DNA from: a virus
DNA: 22,383 nucleotides
Reading direction: 5' to 3' (one strand)
Virus record (IMG/VR): IMGVR_UViG_3300010153_003477
Coordinates: 1 to 22,383 of that record
Shown here: positions 8,501 to 16,086 of the stretch, piece by piece
Layout: each line of letters opens with the position of its first letter
How positions within the stretch are numbered: position 1 is the stretch's first letter
Notes under the pieces: generated by a model
Seen by the model: only the letters and a program-made list of their open reading frames with translations
The model's database searches: none
What the model was told of the DNA's origin: nothing
Program-made: the position numbers and the translations under genes

Positions 8501-10988
8501 GATAGACATGGAGCAGATGGCTTCACGGTTTATGGCGCACCCGCATTACTTCAACAGGATTTGGAGGTACTTTGACCAGCCTGAGGGCGAGACGCTTCAT
8601 AAGATGTGGAAGACTTCAGGCTCATCTAAAGACCCTCGCCCCGGCTTCGACACTACGATGGAGCACTCACGGAACGCTCGTACTTTTGACGAGATGGTAG
8701 ATAAGTTTAAGTTCCGTCCTGCTATGTGGGACCCATACAAAATGGCAGCACATCGTCGTATGGCTGGTGTTGAGTATCGTGAATCTATAAGGTTCCTGCT
8801 TCGCTTAGGCGAAAGAGGTCTGATGGATAATACTAGCGCTAAGGGTGGCGACCCTAGATGGGCAGTTCCTTCAGGCATACCGCTTATGAACGGCAGAAAA
8901 GGGTCAGTAGAACTCGGCACCCCAGACATGCCTGTAATACACGTTCCTACTAATATGGCTAACTGGATGGAACAGGTTTGGACTTCTCCTGACACGCTGT
9001 TCAGCGACCCTGTGCTATTCAATAAAAGCATCAGAGAGTGGAGTACGACATCTAAGCTTCTGAAGTTAGTAGCTTCTGGCTTCCAGCACGCAGACATGCT
9101 TACAAGGACAAGCGGTGCCCTTTTTACTCCAACAGCTTTGTACAGCCCTTTAAAGCGTGGTGGTAGCGACAGGTTTGGCTTACACGGGTTGAAGTTGCCT
9201 GACATGGTTGGGGGTCAGTCGCTAGACAGGCTTTCAATTCCAACAGGTAGGCTTCCCGGTCCGCTGAAGCTTCCGTCTGCGATGGTCGATTTGTTTAAGG
9301 TTCAGTTCTTCAACTCAGCTCGTGAGGGTAATAGTGACTTTATGATCTCGCCAACGAGAATCAATAAAGACTACCCGCTTACATGGGAGAACTTAGTTCA
9401 ACGAGACGGGCTCAATGTTCACGGTGACTACTCTGTTCTTGCTGAAGAGATGCGAGCAGATGTTATAAAGGTACTGCAGCCAAGGATGGAGAAACAGGCT
9501 GACGGAACAATGAAGAAGGTCTGGCTTTACCCGGGAGCTCCTATAGGCGCAGCCAAGACAATGATCCGTGCTGCGGAGAAGCTGCAAGATTTTTTTGTTA
9601 AGGGTCTATTCGATGGTGTGTATTCAGTACTTATGAAGTACGCTATCGAGAACTTTATATTGCCTGCAATGAGAAGAAACCACCCAAAATGGACAGAAGC
9701 ACAGGTAGGAGCTGCTGTAGCTGAGAACGCAAACATGATCTTCTCAGCCCTTAATAACTGGCAGACGTTCCTCAAGGATAGAGCCCCTGAGTTTCAGCAG
9801 CTAGTTCAGCTTGCAGCCTTTTCCTCTGGTGAGACCGAGTCCTTAATGCGGCAAGCTTTTAGAGGAGTTATCCCTCGTGTTAAGCATAGGGAAGCTCGAG
9901 AAATGCAGAACCCTATGAGGTCAACCCGGGCGGAGCATCAGGGTGGAATCCCTTTACCGGGAATAAAATCTTTGCACAAACCTCGATCAAGCAAAAGGAA
10001 GCTTGTTATGAGCCCTCACATGGGTATTCATGCTGAGCATATCCTTGGGATGTTCGTGACTCTTACCTTTGCAGCAAACGTCATAAATAAATACGCAACA
10101 GGGGAGGGTGATAATCCTGCGGAGAGATTCAAAAATGGCAGTTGGCTTGGCATGGATAAGCACTACCCTGTTACTAACCAAGACCCGTACGCTACCTTTG
10201 ATCAGATCGGATACAACAATGGATTCCTTTCCCCTAAAGTTCCCGCAGAATGGGGGCAAGGGCGTGGCGGTACTGACCTGTATCTTGATCTTGTAGGGCA
10301 GCAAGACACAGCGTTTAAGTGGTTGCTTAGCCCGGAGCAATCTTTAACCTCTCGTTTCCATACGCTCCCTAGAGCCGTCCTTAATCAAATAAAAGGTACA
10401 ACGTTTAGCGGTGTTCCGTTTGGCACTCCTTTACAGAGGGTTTCTCAGTTCGTTCAGGATATAGCTTTTCCTATTTCAGGCTTGCAAACTATTGCTGCAA
10501 CTCGCAAATTTGCACCCGGCGCATTCAATATGTCATCGTACACATTACCGGGAGAAGACAGGCTGAGTTCAGGAGCGCTTTTGGCACAGGCAGTAGGTCA
10601 GAACGTAAAGGCTATGAACACTAAACTGCTAGTAGAAAAATATGAAAGCCTGCCTGAAGGCAGCCCAGAGCGCAAGCGACTTGAAGCTGAGCACGAAATT
10701 CGTAAGGTTGAAGCTGCTATTAAAGGGCAGTACAACTGGGGCTTTGTTAGGTCTAGCACTATTGAAGCTGCTTATGAATTCTTCCGTGAAGATGACGCCA
10801 CACTAAGACAGCTAGACGAAGCATTCGACTATCTTGTAATGTCTGAAAAACTTGGAGGAGCAGGAAGATCAAATCTAAAACGCCCAAAATGGCGTCAAGT
10901 ACAGCTTGAGGGAAATAAGAATAAAGGCAAGACGCCAGTAGGTGCTTCAAGCGGAAATGCAGATCCGTTTGAGCACTTGCGTAGATAA
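5538..10988 (+). CDS. Giant polyvalent virion protein with ART-like domain
   Basis: This 1816-residue protein is probably packaged in the head and injected. Residues 75-195 are Gly/Ala-rich and hydrophobic, and could insert in a membrane. Residues about 269-380 resemble the ADP-ribosyltransferase domain of polyvalent phage proteins: IYHGT at 271-275 (H273 as the NAD-binding His), GVSFTDD with SAREYA at 304-318 (Tyr317), and a final VVIPKGKF strand at 365-372. The usual catalytic Glu before that strand seems to be Asp364, so activity is uncertain. The middle is highly charged and helical (about 380-620). The C-terminal half, with its hydrophobic LGMFVTLTFAANVINKYATG segment, recalls the large polyvalent-protein-associated regions (LPD38-like) of such proteins. 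A GAGG ribosome site precedes ATG 5538. The polyvalent class is known family biology; injection is inferred from place and size. Confidence 0.7.
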   Translation: MTMPRDLSLREFARRNPQLSPLQAQNAFAERRIADPSEQQPPMSNREFGGFGVAEGRDRTIFDPLIDPRPVEAWGRSAPGIIGDVAGPTLGAAAHLTSPFDIFLTLASAGILPGASGALRSIPYAGRVLGPVTERLAPTFTKALGAETAAGVGGVLGAQEVIEHTENLPGPARIPLTIGGGLLGAAATLATPSLARGTYRGGKILTDIQKMENAIDDVIQARRSAEDPSFNGTVDPGGSYGKTVETEGRIVPDVEPEAPKAPSALPATEKIYHGTRATDTSTFINKNGDLVLKQSENYDGRQKGVSFTDDLESAREYATRSTTYDDKSLAAIRQYDGTVFEIDKDAAGDLLPEAMNELFADGRDVVIPKGKFKALDTKGLAPTRDDLIKEMESSYPIGEGLHKKFSERFLNEKADELDAIPNKTQQEEDLAEEISSTLGQYEETGLDGFDEADFAEYPLRYDDTYKYTSLAREAPARAAAAKETAVPPEQILAENTEKFLDESLNRKKVLRDENIADIKDPIDRAINRQVEEARVREVLNSGVVDGPVSNIVGPAGHEARRLRATFDSSDDPRIRSLAPIFGKFFRTINASDARRLRDALDKYPLSHRQEEVVQRILKATGFDQSVRVARVDSAASADSFSDAELISFVRHEGRELTIREAAELTQKGTHNFQVFADDGSPMANVTMTKSKGATSTGKPLFEMSGRGYQLNPDKLGKIGRNEYEILIEALSPAGEVLSLSAKDRVNKQSRRQIMEVADEIFRQTDADVLRGERVTGSKKGRGASQSINRKQVDRYFNRSVITGDEAERVQDAINNWNRPSSTDDAIIAQMENDKLARRIIDGESLEDLMGGDPPPGTFTGWDPSDPTPRARASENAMSDATEINTWEPIGQDAQRLFAAARTYESAAISAGVRAGEKFAKARGIKTWNEENALPLFRALHDPDKHLNTLSPEMQEIYYDLKRNWVYKEENDMFTFLSYGAAKNAAQFKIDMEQMASRFMAHPHYFNRIWRYFDQPEGETLHKMWKTSGSSKDPRPGFDTTMEHSRNARTFDEMVDKFKFRPAMWDPYKMAAHRRMAGVEYRESIRFLLRLGERGLMDNTSAKGGDPRWAVPSGIPLMNGRKGSVELGTPDMPVIHVPTNMANWMEQVWTSPDTLFSDPVLFNKSIREWSTTSKLLKLVASGFQHADMLTRTSGALFTPTALYSPLKRGGSDRFGLHGLKLPDMVGGQSLDRLSIPTGRLPGPLKLPSAMVDLFKVQFFNSAREGNSDFMISPTRINKDYPLTWENLVQRDGLNVHGDYSVLAEEMRADVIKVLQPRMEKQADGTMKKVWLYPGAPIGAAKTMIRAAEKLQDFFVKGLFDGVYSVLMKYAIENFILPAMRRNHPKWTEAQVGAAVAENANMIFSALNNWQTFLKDRAPEFQQLVQLAAFSSGETESLMRQAFRGVIPRVKHREAREMQNPMRSTRAEHQGGIPLPGIKSLHKPRSSKRKLVMSPHMGIHAEHILGMFVTLTFAANVINKYATGEGDNPAERFKNGSWLGMDKHYPVTNQDPYATFDQIGYNNGFLSPKVPAEWGQGRGGTDLYLDLVGQQDTAFKWLLSPEQSLTSRFHTLPRAVLNQIKGTTFSGVPFGTPLQRVSQFVQDIAFPISGLQTIAATRKFAPGAFNMSSYTLPGEDRLSSGALLAQAVGQNVKAMNTKLLVEKYESLPEGSPERKRLEAEHEIRKVEAAIKGQYNWGFVRSSTIEAAYEFFREDDATLRQLDEAFDYLVMSEKLGGAGRSNLKRPKWRQVQLEGNKNKGKTPVGASSGNADPFEHLRR

Positions 10989-10999
10989 CAACATATAGG

Positions 11000-11022
11000 G
11001 GTATCTATGTATACTCTATACC
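11000..11022 (+). promoter_or_regulatory. Near-palindrome in the scaffold gene leader
   Basis: The 58-base gap before the scaffold gene holds outer arms GGTAT (11000-11004) and ATACC (11018-11022) around a GTATAC centre at 11009-11014. It includes a TATACT word (11010-11015) like the one before the terminase gene. It could be a promoter -10 region or an operator for the capsid genes, but no convincing -35 box is seen. Confidence 0.3.
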
Positions 11023-11046
11023 GCATAAGGTAGGGCTCAACATATT

Positions 11047-11964
11047 ATGGTTAACTCAAATACAGACATTTCGGCTGACCCATCCACCGATATTTCGGGT
11101 GATGACGGAATGCAGCCTTTAGTAATTGAAGACACAACGTCCCAAGATCAGCTTGATTTAGAAGCTGATGTCGTACTTGGGTCTGAAGTGAAGCCGACTA
11201 CTGAAGAGGCATCCGTCGACACAGGAATTCCTAGTGATGATGGCGGGGGAATTGAAGTTGAGAAAGCGACGACACTTGATACTGAACCGAGCGCTGATGA
11301 GAGCAGGATTAATGACCTCATTACTAAACGCATGGCTGGTATCCAGTCCGCAGCAGATAAACGAGTAGCTGAAGCAGAGAAGTCAAAACGACTAGCGGAA
11401 GAGCAAGCTCAAAAGCATACGCTTGAAGCTGAAATTGAAGCTAGCCTTCAACTGCAAGAGCGACAACTCGCAGAAGAAATGGGCGAAGACGGGGCTAAAC
11501 GCTACGTCCGAGACAAAGCTAATACAGACGCTGTTCGCGAACAACTCGCGCAGCGCGCTGAGATTCAACAGCTTCGTAATCAAACAGCTCAGCAAGGTTT
11601 TGAACAAAGGGGCGTTCTTATGACCCAATGGTTCGATGCCATGAAGAGTGAATTAAGCCTAGAAGATTCAGACATGGCTGTTCTTCACCGGATGGTCACG
11701 CGAGAAACTCTTTCTTCAGATGAGGCGTTTATGGCTGCTGGGGACACAATAGGTGCTGTTGCAGAAAGACTTGGCAAGCCTAAGACTTCTGCTAGCAATC
11801 AAGTGCCGTCATCAACCCCGGATACTAATCCGGGTACTGGTAGATCAACAACTAATACCCCGACATCAGATAGTTCTCTAACTGCATCTGCTCGTGAAAA
11901 ACCAGCTTGGAGCTGGTCTGAAGCAGAACATGCAGCTATGAGGCGTTCGTCTTTCGGGGGATAA
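11047..11964 (+). CDS. Capsid scaffolding protein
   Basis: This is the probable internal scaffold for procapsid assembly, removed before or during packaging. The first 85 residues are strongly acidic and low in structure. Residues about 85-185 are a Glu/Gln/Lys/Ala-rich helix with coiled-coil character (SAADKRVAEAEKSKRLAEEQ), and 190-245 is a short folded part. The C-terminus from about 245 is Ser/Thr/Pro-rich, ending in an aromatic and charged patch (WSWSEAEHAAMRR). Acidic head, long coil, position right before the major capsid gene and 305-residue length are the standard scaffold picture. A protease domain is not seen, so proteolysis of the scaffold would need another enzyme. The ribosome site is weak (AAGGTAGGG about twelve bases before ATG 11047). 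Confidence 0.8.
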   Translation: MVNSNTDISADPSTDISGDDGMQPLVIEDTTSQDQLDLEADVVLGSEVKPTTEEASVDTGIPSDDGGGIEVEKATTLDTEPSADESRINDLITKRMAGIQSAADKRVAEAEKSKRLAEEQAQKHTLEAEIEASLQLQERQLAEEMGEDGAKRYVRDKANTDAVREQLAQRAEIQQLRNQTAQQGFEQRGVLMTQWFDAMKSELSLEDSDMAVLHRMVTRETLSSDEAFMAAGDTIGAVAERLGKPKTSASNQVPSSTPDTNPGTGRSTTNTPTSDSSLTASAREKPAWSWSEAEHAAMRRSSFGG

Positions 11965-11976
11965 CGAGGTACTCCC

Positions 11977-12885
11977 GTGGCATCACAAAATGCAACAACT
12001 GGTAATCTCGCTAATGTGCAGAACACCATCATCAATGCAGCTCGTACTGTGCAGGAGTACAACACTCCTTCATGGCAGCTCATCGACAAGGTAACTCTGC
12101 CCAAAGGCGCTTCCACAGTCCGTGTTCCTAAAGTCGGTCAGTTCACTATTAGTGAGTTGGTAGATGGTCAGGACATGGTCGACGAGCAGGCAATCGGTCT
12201 GACGTCTATTGATCTTACGACCTCTGAAAAGGGTGCGAAGATTATTGTTACTGACAAGCTCGTTCGACAGAACGGCACTACTGACATCTTCGCGATTGTC
12301 GGTCGTCAGTTCGGTGAAGCTGGAGCACGTAAACAAGACCGTGACGTTCAAGCACTGTATTCAGGTTTGAATGGCGGTACCGCTTACGGTGCATCAGCTG
12401 CAACTCTTTCGCTTGCTAACTTTGCAGGAGCTATTGCAGCTTCTAGAGGTGGCGGACGAACAAGTTCAGGCGAGCTTCAGGGTGAACCTTTCAACCCTGA
12501 CTACGCAGTGGCTCACCCCCACTCCGCTTACAACGTGACTGCATCAGCAACCGCTATCGGTTCTGGTACAAGCATGAAAGTAAACGACCGCCGTGAAGAA
12601 GGACTCTTGAATAAATTCTTCAAGATCAGCTTCAACGGTGTAGATCTTTTCGAGTCCGGCAACATCGACATTGACTCCTCAGGAGACATGGTCGGTGTTA
12701 TCGCACAGCGAGACGCTCTCATCGGTATCACCAGCGTAGGCTGGACTACTGAACGAGAACGTGACGCTTCGGCTCGGGGTACTGAAATCAACTTCACGTC
12801 GGACTACGGCGTGTTTGAACAGGATGACAAGCACGGCGCTCCCCTTCTTTACGATGCGGGCGTTCCATCTACGTCAGCCTCCTAG
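11977..12885 (+). CDS. Major capsid protein
   Basis: This is the probable shell-forming coat protein. At 302 residues it fits an HK97-fold coat without a long N-terminal delta domain. Visible features are an N-terminal arm with TVQEYNTPSWQLIDKVTLPK, an RVPKVGQF strand, the segment GLTSIDLTTSEKGAKIIVTD typical of coat P-domain strands, a long helix with FGEAGARKQDRDVQALYSGL, and a later AQRDALIGIT strand. The place between scaffold and decoration genes fits. GTG 11977 has a GAGG ribosome site (11966-11969) seven bases ahead. Codon use looks well optimised, with many GAC/AAC/TTC codons, as expected for an abundant protein. It could belong to the N4-like, P22-like or HK97-like coat families; I cannot tell which. 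Confidence 0.85.
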   Translation: MASQNATTGNLANVQNTIINAARTVQEYNTPSWQLIDKVTLPKGASTVRVPKVGQFTISELVDGQDMVDEQAIGLTSIDLTTSEKGAKIIVTDKLVRQNGTTDIFAIVGRQFGEAGARKQDRDVQALYSGLNGGTAYGASAATLSLANFAGAIAASRGGGRTSSGELQGEPFNPDYAVAHPHSAYNVTASATAIGSGTSMKVNDRREEGLLNKFFKISFNGVDLFESGNIDIDSSGDMVGVIAQRDALIGITSVGWTTERERDASARGTEINFTSDYGVFEQDDKHGAPLLYDAGVPSTSAS

Positions 12886-12897
12886 TAAGGGCTCAGC

Positions 12898-13464
12898 ATG
12901 GTTAATCTCGATATTCAAAACAAACAGGCAATCGGCGGAGCAGGTTACGGCATTCAATTTGTGGGTCTTGATACTCACCAAATGAAGTTGTACTTGCACA
13001 AAGATCAACTGTCAGACAAGCATCTTGGGGATGTGTTTATGAAAGTAAACATAGCTAACCCAAATACAGGTCCTAACAACCCGGAGCTTCAATACCTTGC
13101 CCGTAAGGGCAACATTGGGCTTTTTGCTTGGTCTCCCGGTGAAGAATGTTTGGCAAAGAAATTCGAGAACATCGAGTACGTCGCCGATCTAGTCGGTGGT
13201 GGTACTCGTGTCGTGCGCCAAGAGCCTGACATGGGCTGTAAGTGGTGCCGACAACGCGCTGAATCCGATTCAATTCGGCTTGCGGCGGGTGTAGTTGATT
13301 CCTCTGAGACAGAGCCCGTCACGGAAGATGTCTCTACCCCGCCTCAAGCGTTACAATGTGAGCAGTGCGAGTACATACCTAAGCAAAAGAACAAGAGGGG
13401 TAAAGCCTTCTCTCCTAAGCAAAGGGCTGCTCAAATGAAAGCTCACGTAGGTAGCGCACACTAG
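12898..13464 (+). CDS. Zinc-finger-like head-region protein
   Basis: The product of 188 residues has two parts. Residues 1-105 look like a compact alpha/beta domain (IGGAGYGIQFVGLDTHQMKL; GLFAWSPGEECLAKKFENIE). The C-terminal part carries C114-x2-C117 and then C154-x2-C157 with H183-x4-H188, separated by a basic KQKNKRGKAFSPKQR stretch. The last four residues could bind zinc as an extended C2H2 site (spacing C-x2-C-x25-H-x4-H). An AAGGG ribosome site stands before ATG 12898, twelve bases after the coat gene stop. Its place between the coat and decoration genes points to a structural or assembly role, but zinc fingers also bind DNA or protein. The function is unknown. The zinc site is read from sequence only. 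Confidence 0.65.
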   Translation: MVNLDIQNKQAIGGAGYGIQFVGLDTHQMKLYLHKDQLSDKHLGDVFMKVNIANPNTGPNNPELQYLARKGNIGLFAWSPGEECLAKKFENIEYVADLVGGGTRVVRQEPDMGCKWCRQRAESDSIRLAAGVVDSSETEPVTEDVSTPPQALQCEQCEYIPKQKNKRGKAFSPKQRAAQMKAHVGSAH

Positions 13465-13472
13465 CTGTTGCC

Positions 13473-13524
13473 TTCAGACCGAGGCTATCTAAATTATCGG
13501 TCGAAGACGGGACGTAAGAGCCCG
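13473..13524 (+). promoter_or_regulatory. Structured leader of the decoration gene
   Basis: The 77-base gap before the decoration gene holds two hairpins. One is 13473-13482 with 13497-13505: a TTC plus GACCGA arm with one bulged A pairs with TCGGTC plus GAA. The other is CGGG (13508-13511) with CCCG (13521-13524). They sit just ahead of the AGGA ribosome site at about 13530. No T-run follows, so they are more likely to act on translation or mRNA processing than termination. Confidence 0.4.
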
Positions 13525-13541
13525 AGAATAGGAAAAATAAA

Positions 13542-14285
13542 ATGGCATTCTCTACGAGAATATACGCAGATTACGGAATGGAGAAGAAGACTGGTACTGA
13601 CAAGTACCATGCTCTCGGAACCATTCTCGAACTCCCAGACGGACGAGAGTTCAAGTACGCCAAAGCCGGAGGAGTTGCTTTAGCTCAAGGTAAAATTGTT
13701 GCAGCTGCAGCACCTACCGGACATCACGACATGGACCTTGTAACTGCTGCGGCTGCGGTAGGTTCATCGTCAATTACGGTAACGCTTGAAGGTACAGCAG
13801 CAGCTGAAGACCTTTATGCAGATGGATACATCTTTACCAATGATGACACTGGTGAGGGTCAGGTTTACCGAATTGCAGGACACGATGCTATTGACTCTTC
13901 TGGCTCAGGTGCTATCGACCTTGCCGAGAACGATAAGGTAGCTGTAGCCCTAACCAGTTCTACCCTTAGTGGTCTTGCTCCTAACCCTTATAACGGTGTT
14001 GTTGTTTCTCCAACAACAGTCGTAAACAGGACTGTAGGCGTTCCTGCAACTGCTATTGCAGCAAGTGCGTACGGATGGGTTCAGACTAAAGGTCTGGCAT
14101 CTGTTCTTGTTAGCGGTACAGTTGTATTAGGCGAACCAATTCGTGTTGCTGGTGCTACCACAGCCGGTGCTGTAATGGCGCTCGACCGTGATGGTTCTGG
14201 TGAAAACGAACAAGAAGTTGGCGTGGTTATGGGTGTTGTGTCAGTAACTACTGACTACGCACTTGTATTCCTAAACATCGACTAA
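13542..14285 (+). CDS. Probable head decoration protein
   Basis: The 247-residue product is almost all beta-strand-type sequence rich in Ala, Val, Gly and Thr, with short repeated-looking blocks (TAAAAVGSSSITVTLEGTAA; VVVSPTTVVNRTVGVPATAI) and no Cys. Such a profile next to the coat gene is typical of cement or decoration proteins that bind the capsid surface. The N-terminus RIYADYGMEKKTGTDKYHAL is more polar. The start at ATG 13542 follows an AGGA-type ribosome site; a 71-residue frame overlapping from 13468 is in another phase and is not favoured. It is the last gene before the strong terminator at 14293. It is also the nearest abundant surface protein to the sugar genes, and so a possible glycan target. 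Confidence 0.65.
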   Translation: MAFSTRIYADYGMEKKTGTDKYHALGTILELPDGREFKYAKAGGVALAQGKIVAAAAPTGHHDMDLVTAAAAVGSSSITVTLEGTAAAEDLYADGYIFTNDDTGEGQVYRIAGHDAIDSSGSGAIDLAENDKVAVALTSSTLSGLAPNPYNGVVVSPTTVVNRTVGVPATAIAASAYGWVQTKGLASVLVSGTVVLGEPIRVAGATTAGAVMALDRDGSGENEQEVGVVMGVVSVTTDYALVFLNID

Positions 14286-14292
14286 TAGGTAC

Positions 14293-14341
14293 GGGGCGTC
14301 CTTCGGGACGCCCCTATCTAAAAGAAGGGCTCTCTTTTTTT
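14293..14341 (+). terminator. Strong hairpin terminator after the head genes
   Basis: A perfect 9-bp GC-rich stem (14293-14301 with 14306-14314) closes a TTCG tetraloop. About 20 bases later seven Ts (14335-14341) follow a second, weaker stem of the AAAGA/TCTTT type. The C(UUCG)G loop fixes the + strand as the transcribed sense. The stem-to-T distance is long for the first hairpin, so the two hairpins may act as a tandem terminator or attenuator. Confidence 0.75.
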
Positions 14342-15047
14342 GACTTCAGATCCATCCCTCAGGATACTCGACGACCCTGAGAGATTACTTTACATACGTG
14401 CAAGTGGGGACTTCAGGGGCTATCGAGCTATACCTGTAGCTAAAGAACCGTGGACTTACGACTGGTTGAAAGACCTTTCTACAGGGGATGTCTTATACGA
14501 CATCGGGGCAAATGTCGGTAGCTATAGCCTGATGGCAGGAGCTAGAGGAGCGGCGGTGTATGCCTTCGAGCCTTTGCCTGTGAACTATGCCGAATTAATA
14601 GCGAACGTCCACCTCAACAGTCTTAGTGAAAAGATCTACTGCTACCCCATTGCAGCTACCAATAGCTATCTCACAAGCTGGATACCGTTCTCAGTGCATG
14701 ACATCAACCTGCCGGGATACGGGCTAGCGTCCGCAGAAAAGCAGTACAAGGGGTCAGAAGATGTCTACCTACCCTCTGCGGCTTTGGATGCCCTCCCTGC
14801 GACAGCGTTCAAGCCTCCAACCCATGTAAAGATCGACGTAGAAGGGGCTGAGTTCCATGTGCTCGATGGTATGCAAGGCATCCTTAGCGCAGGAAGTATC
14901 AAGTCCCTAGTAATAGAAATCGCTGACGACCGCACTGAAATACAAATCAAAAAGCTAATGGAAAGACATGGCTATTACGGAGAAGAAGCAGAAGATAGTC
15001 GCCGTTCAGGTGAGAACAGGACATTGATTTATGAACAGGAGTCTTAG
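14340..15047 (+). CDS. FkbM-family SAM methyltransferase
   Basis: The enzyme probably transfers a methyl group from S-adenosylmethionine, usually to a sugar hydroxyl in this family. Motif I DIGANVG is at residues 54-60, followed by FEPLPVNY at 76-83 and the family mark KIDVEGAE at 164-171, then EIADDR at 193-198. At 235 residues the length is normal. The only start that keeps the N-terminal region is TTG 14340, which overlaps the T-tract of the terminator; the next in-frame ATG would cut into the cofactor site. The ribosome site (AGAAGGG) is weak and about eleven bases away. The gene overlaps neuB by 17 bases, so methylation is likely linked to the nonulosonic acid product or its acceptor. 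The substrate is unknown. Confidence 0.85.
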   Translation: MTSDPSLRILDDPERLLYIRASGDFRGYRAIPVAKEPWTYDWLKDLSTGDVLYDIGANVGSYSLMAGARGAAVYAFEPLPVNYAELIANVHLNSLSEKIYCYPIAATNSYLTSWIPFSVHDINLPGYGLASAEKQYKGSEDVYLPSAALDALPATAFKPPTHVKIDVEGAEFHVLDGMQGILSAGSIKSLVIEIADDRTEIQIKKLMERHGYYGEEAEDSRRSGENRTLIYEQES

Positions 15048-16086
15048 CATTGACGGCACGCTTATTTCAGACGACCAGCCTGCGTACATCATCGCTGATA
15101 TCGGGCACAACCACGCTGGTGATATGACCCGCTTGGAAGCTATGGTCGATTCAGCAAAGGCTTCTGGGGTAAATGCAGTCAAGTTTCAAACACGTAACCC
15201 TAAGTCGCTGTATGCACCCGTTGAGTACTATCGTACTTCCGACAACATTCAGTGGATGGATGAGACCTATGGAATCCATCGAGAGAAACTAGAGTGGTCT
15301 CCCGAAGAGTGGAAGGATGTTTTCGATTACTGCCGGAACGCCGGGGTTACAGCTTTCTCTACTCCTTTTGACTTTCGCAGTTTAGATTTACTTATAGGGC
15401 TGGGAGTCCCGGCTATCAAGATTGCTAGCGGTGACGCAACAAACTTACCGCTTATTACAGCAGCAGCATCACATGGGCTTCCCCTAATAATCAGCACTGG
15501 CGGTGCTAACCAGAAAGAAGTAGATGAAATTGTTGAAACGATGGAGAAGACTACGGCTTCGTTCGCCCTTCTACAGTGCTCCTGTATCTACCCTGCCCCG
15601 CACGACGTGCTCAATCTCAGGGCAATTACAACGATTAGAGACAGATACCCCACCGCATGTATCGGGCTTTCCACTCACGACCCAGAAATACACCCAACCC
15701 TTGCCGCCTTCGCCCTCGGAGGAAGAATCTTTGAACACCACTACACCAACAATAGGAGGTGGAAGGGAACGGATAATGCCTTCAGTCTCACGCCGCCAAT
15801 GATGAAATTATTACGTAAGCAGGTAGATGACCTGTCTTCAGCTATGGGTACAGGCGAGAAGAAGCCTGACATTCGTGAGTTTAGTTACACTACCGAACGG
15901 CGTAAGTCTTTGTATTGGAGTAGAGATGTCGAAAGAGGAACCATTGTCACAGCTAAGGATATTTCGATTCAGTGCCCGGGAGGAGGCATTGCTCCCAAGC
16001 ACGCTGCGACCCTTGTGGGCAGAGTGGCAAGCCGCAACTGCAGAGCTGGTGAAGCCATTCAAATGGGGGAAATAGAGAATGGTTGA
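15031..16086 (+). CDS. neuB: N-acetylneuraminate synthase family protein
   Basis: It condenses phosphoenolpyruvate with N-acetylmannosamine or a related amino sugar to make a nonulosonic acid. The TIM-barrel domain shows IADIGHNHAGD (21-31), VKFQTRNP (50-57), STPFDFRSLDLL (110-121), KIASGDATNLPL (130-141), LLQCSCIYPAP (180-190), LSTHD with H216 and FEHHYT with H236/H237. The last two are the places of the metal-binding histidines in NeuB enzymes. Residues 290-350 form the C-terminal SAF (antifreeze-like) domain, including CPGGGIAPKH. The 351-residue length is standard. It starts inside the methyltransferase gene and overlaps neuA by eight bases. Legionaminic or pseudaminic acid synthases (LegI/PseI) belong to the same family, so the exact sugar is open. 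No 2-epimerase (neuC) is seen, so the host must supply the amino sugar. Confidence 0.92.
   Translation: MNRSLSIDGTLISDDQPAYIIADIGHNHAGDMTRLEAMVDSAKASGVNAVKFQTRNPKSLYAPVEYYRTSDNIQWMDETYGIHREKLEWSPEEWKDVFDYCRNAGVTAFSTPFDFRSLDLLIGLGVPAIKIASGDATNLPLITAAASHGLPLIISTGGANQKEVDEIVETMEKTTASFALLQCSCIYPAPHDVLNLRAITTIRDRYPTACIGLSTHDPEIHPTLAAFALGGRIFEHHYTNNRRWKGTDNAFSLTPPMMKLLRKQVDDLSSAMGTGEKKPDIREFSYTTERRKSLYWSRDVERGTIVTAKDISIQCPGGGIAPKHAATLVGRVASRNCRAGEAIQMGEIENG

Noticed and set aside
8597-9205. 202-codon open frame on the minus strand
   Set aside because: It lies wholly within the 1816-residue gene, has no ribosome site or known motif, and its amino acid make-up is that of a reversed coding frame. It is a shadow.
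13468-13683. 71-codon frame on the + strand before and over the decoration gene start
   Set aside because: It overlaps the well-supported frame at 13542 in another phase, and the gap before that gene is better explained as a hairpin leader.
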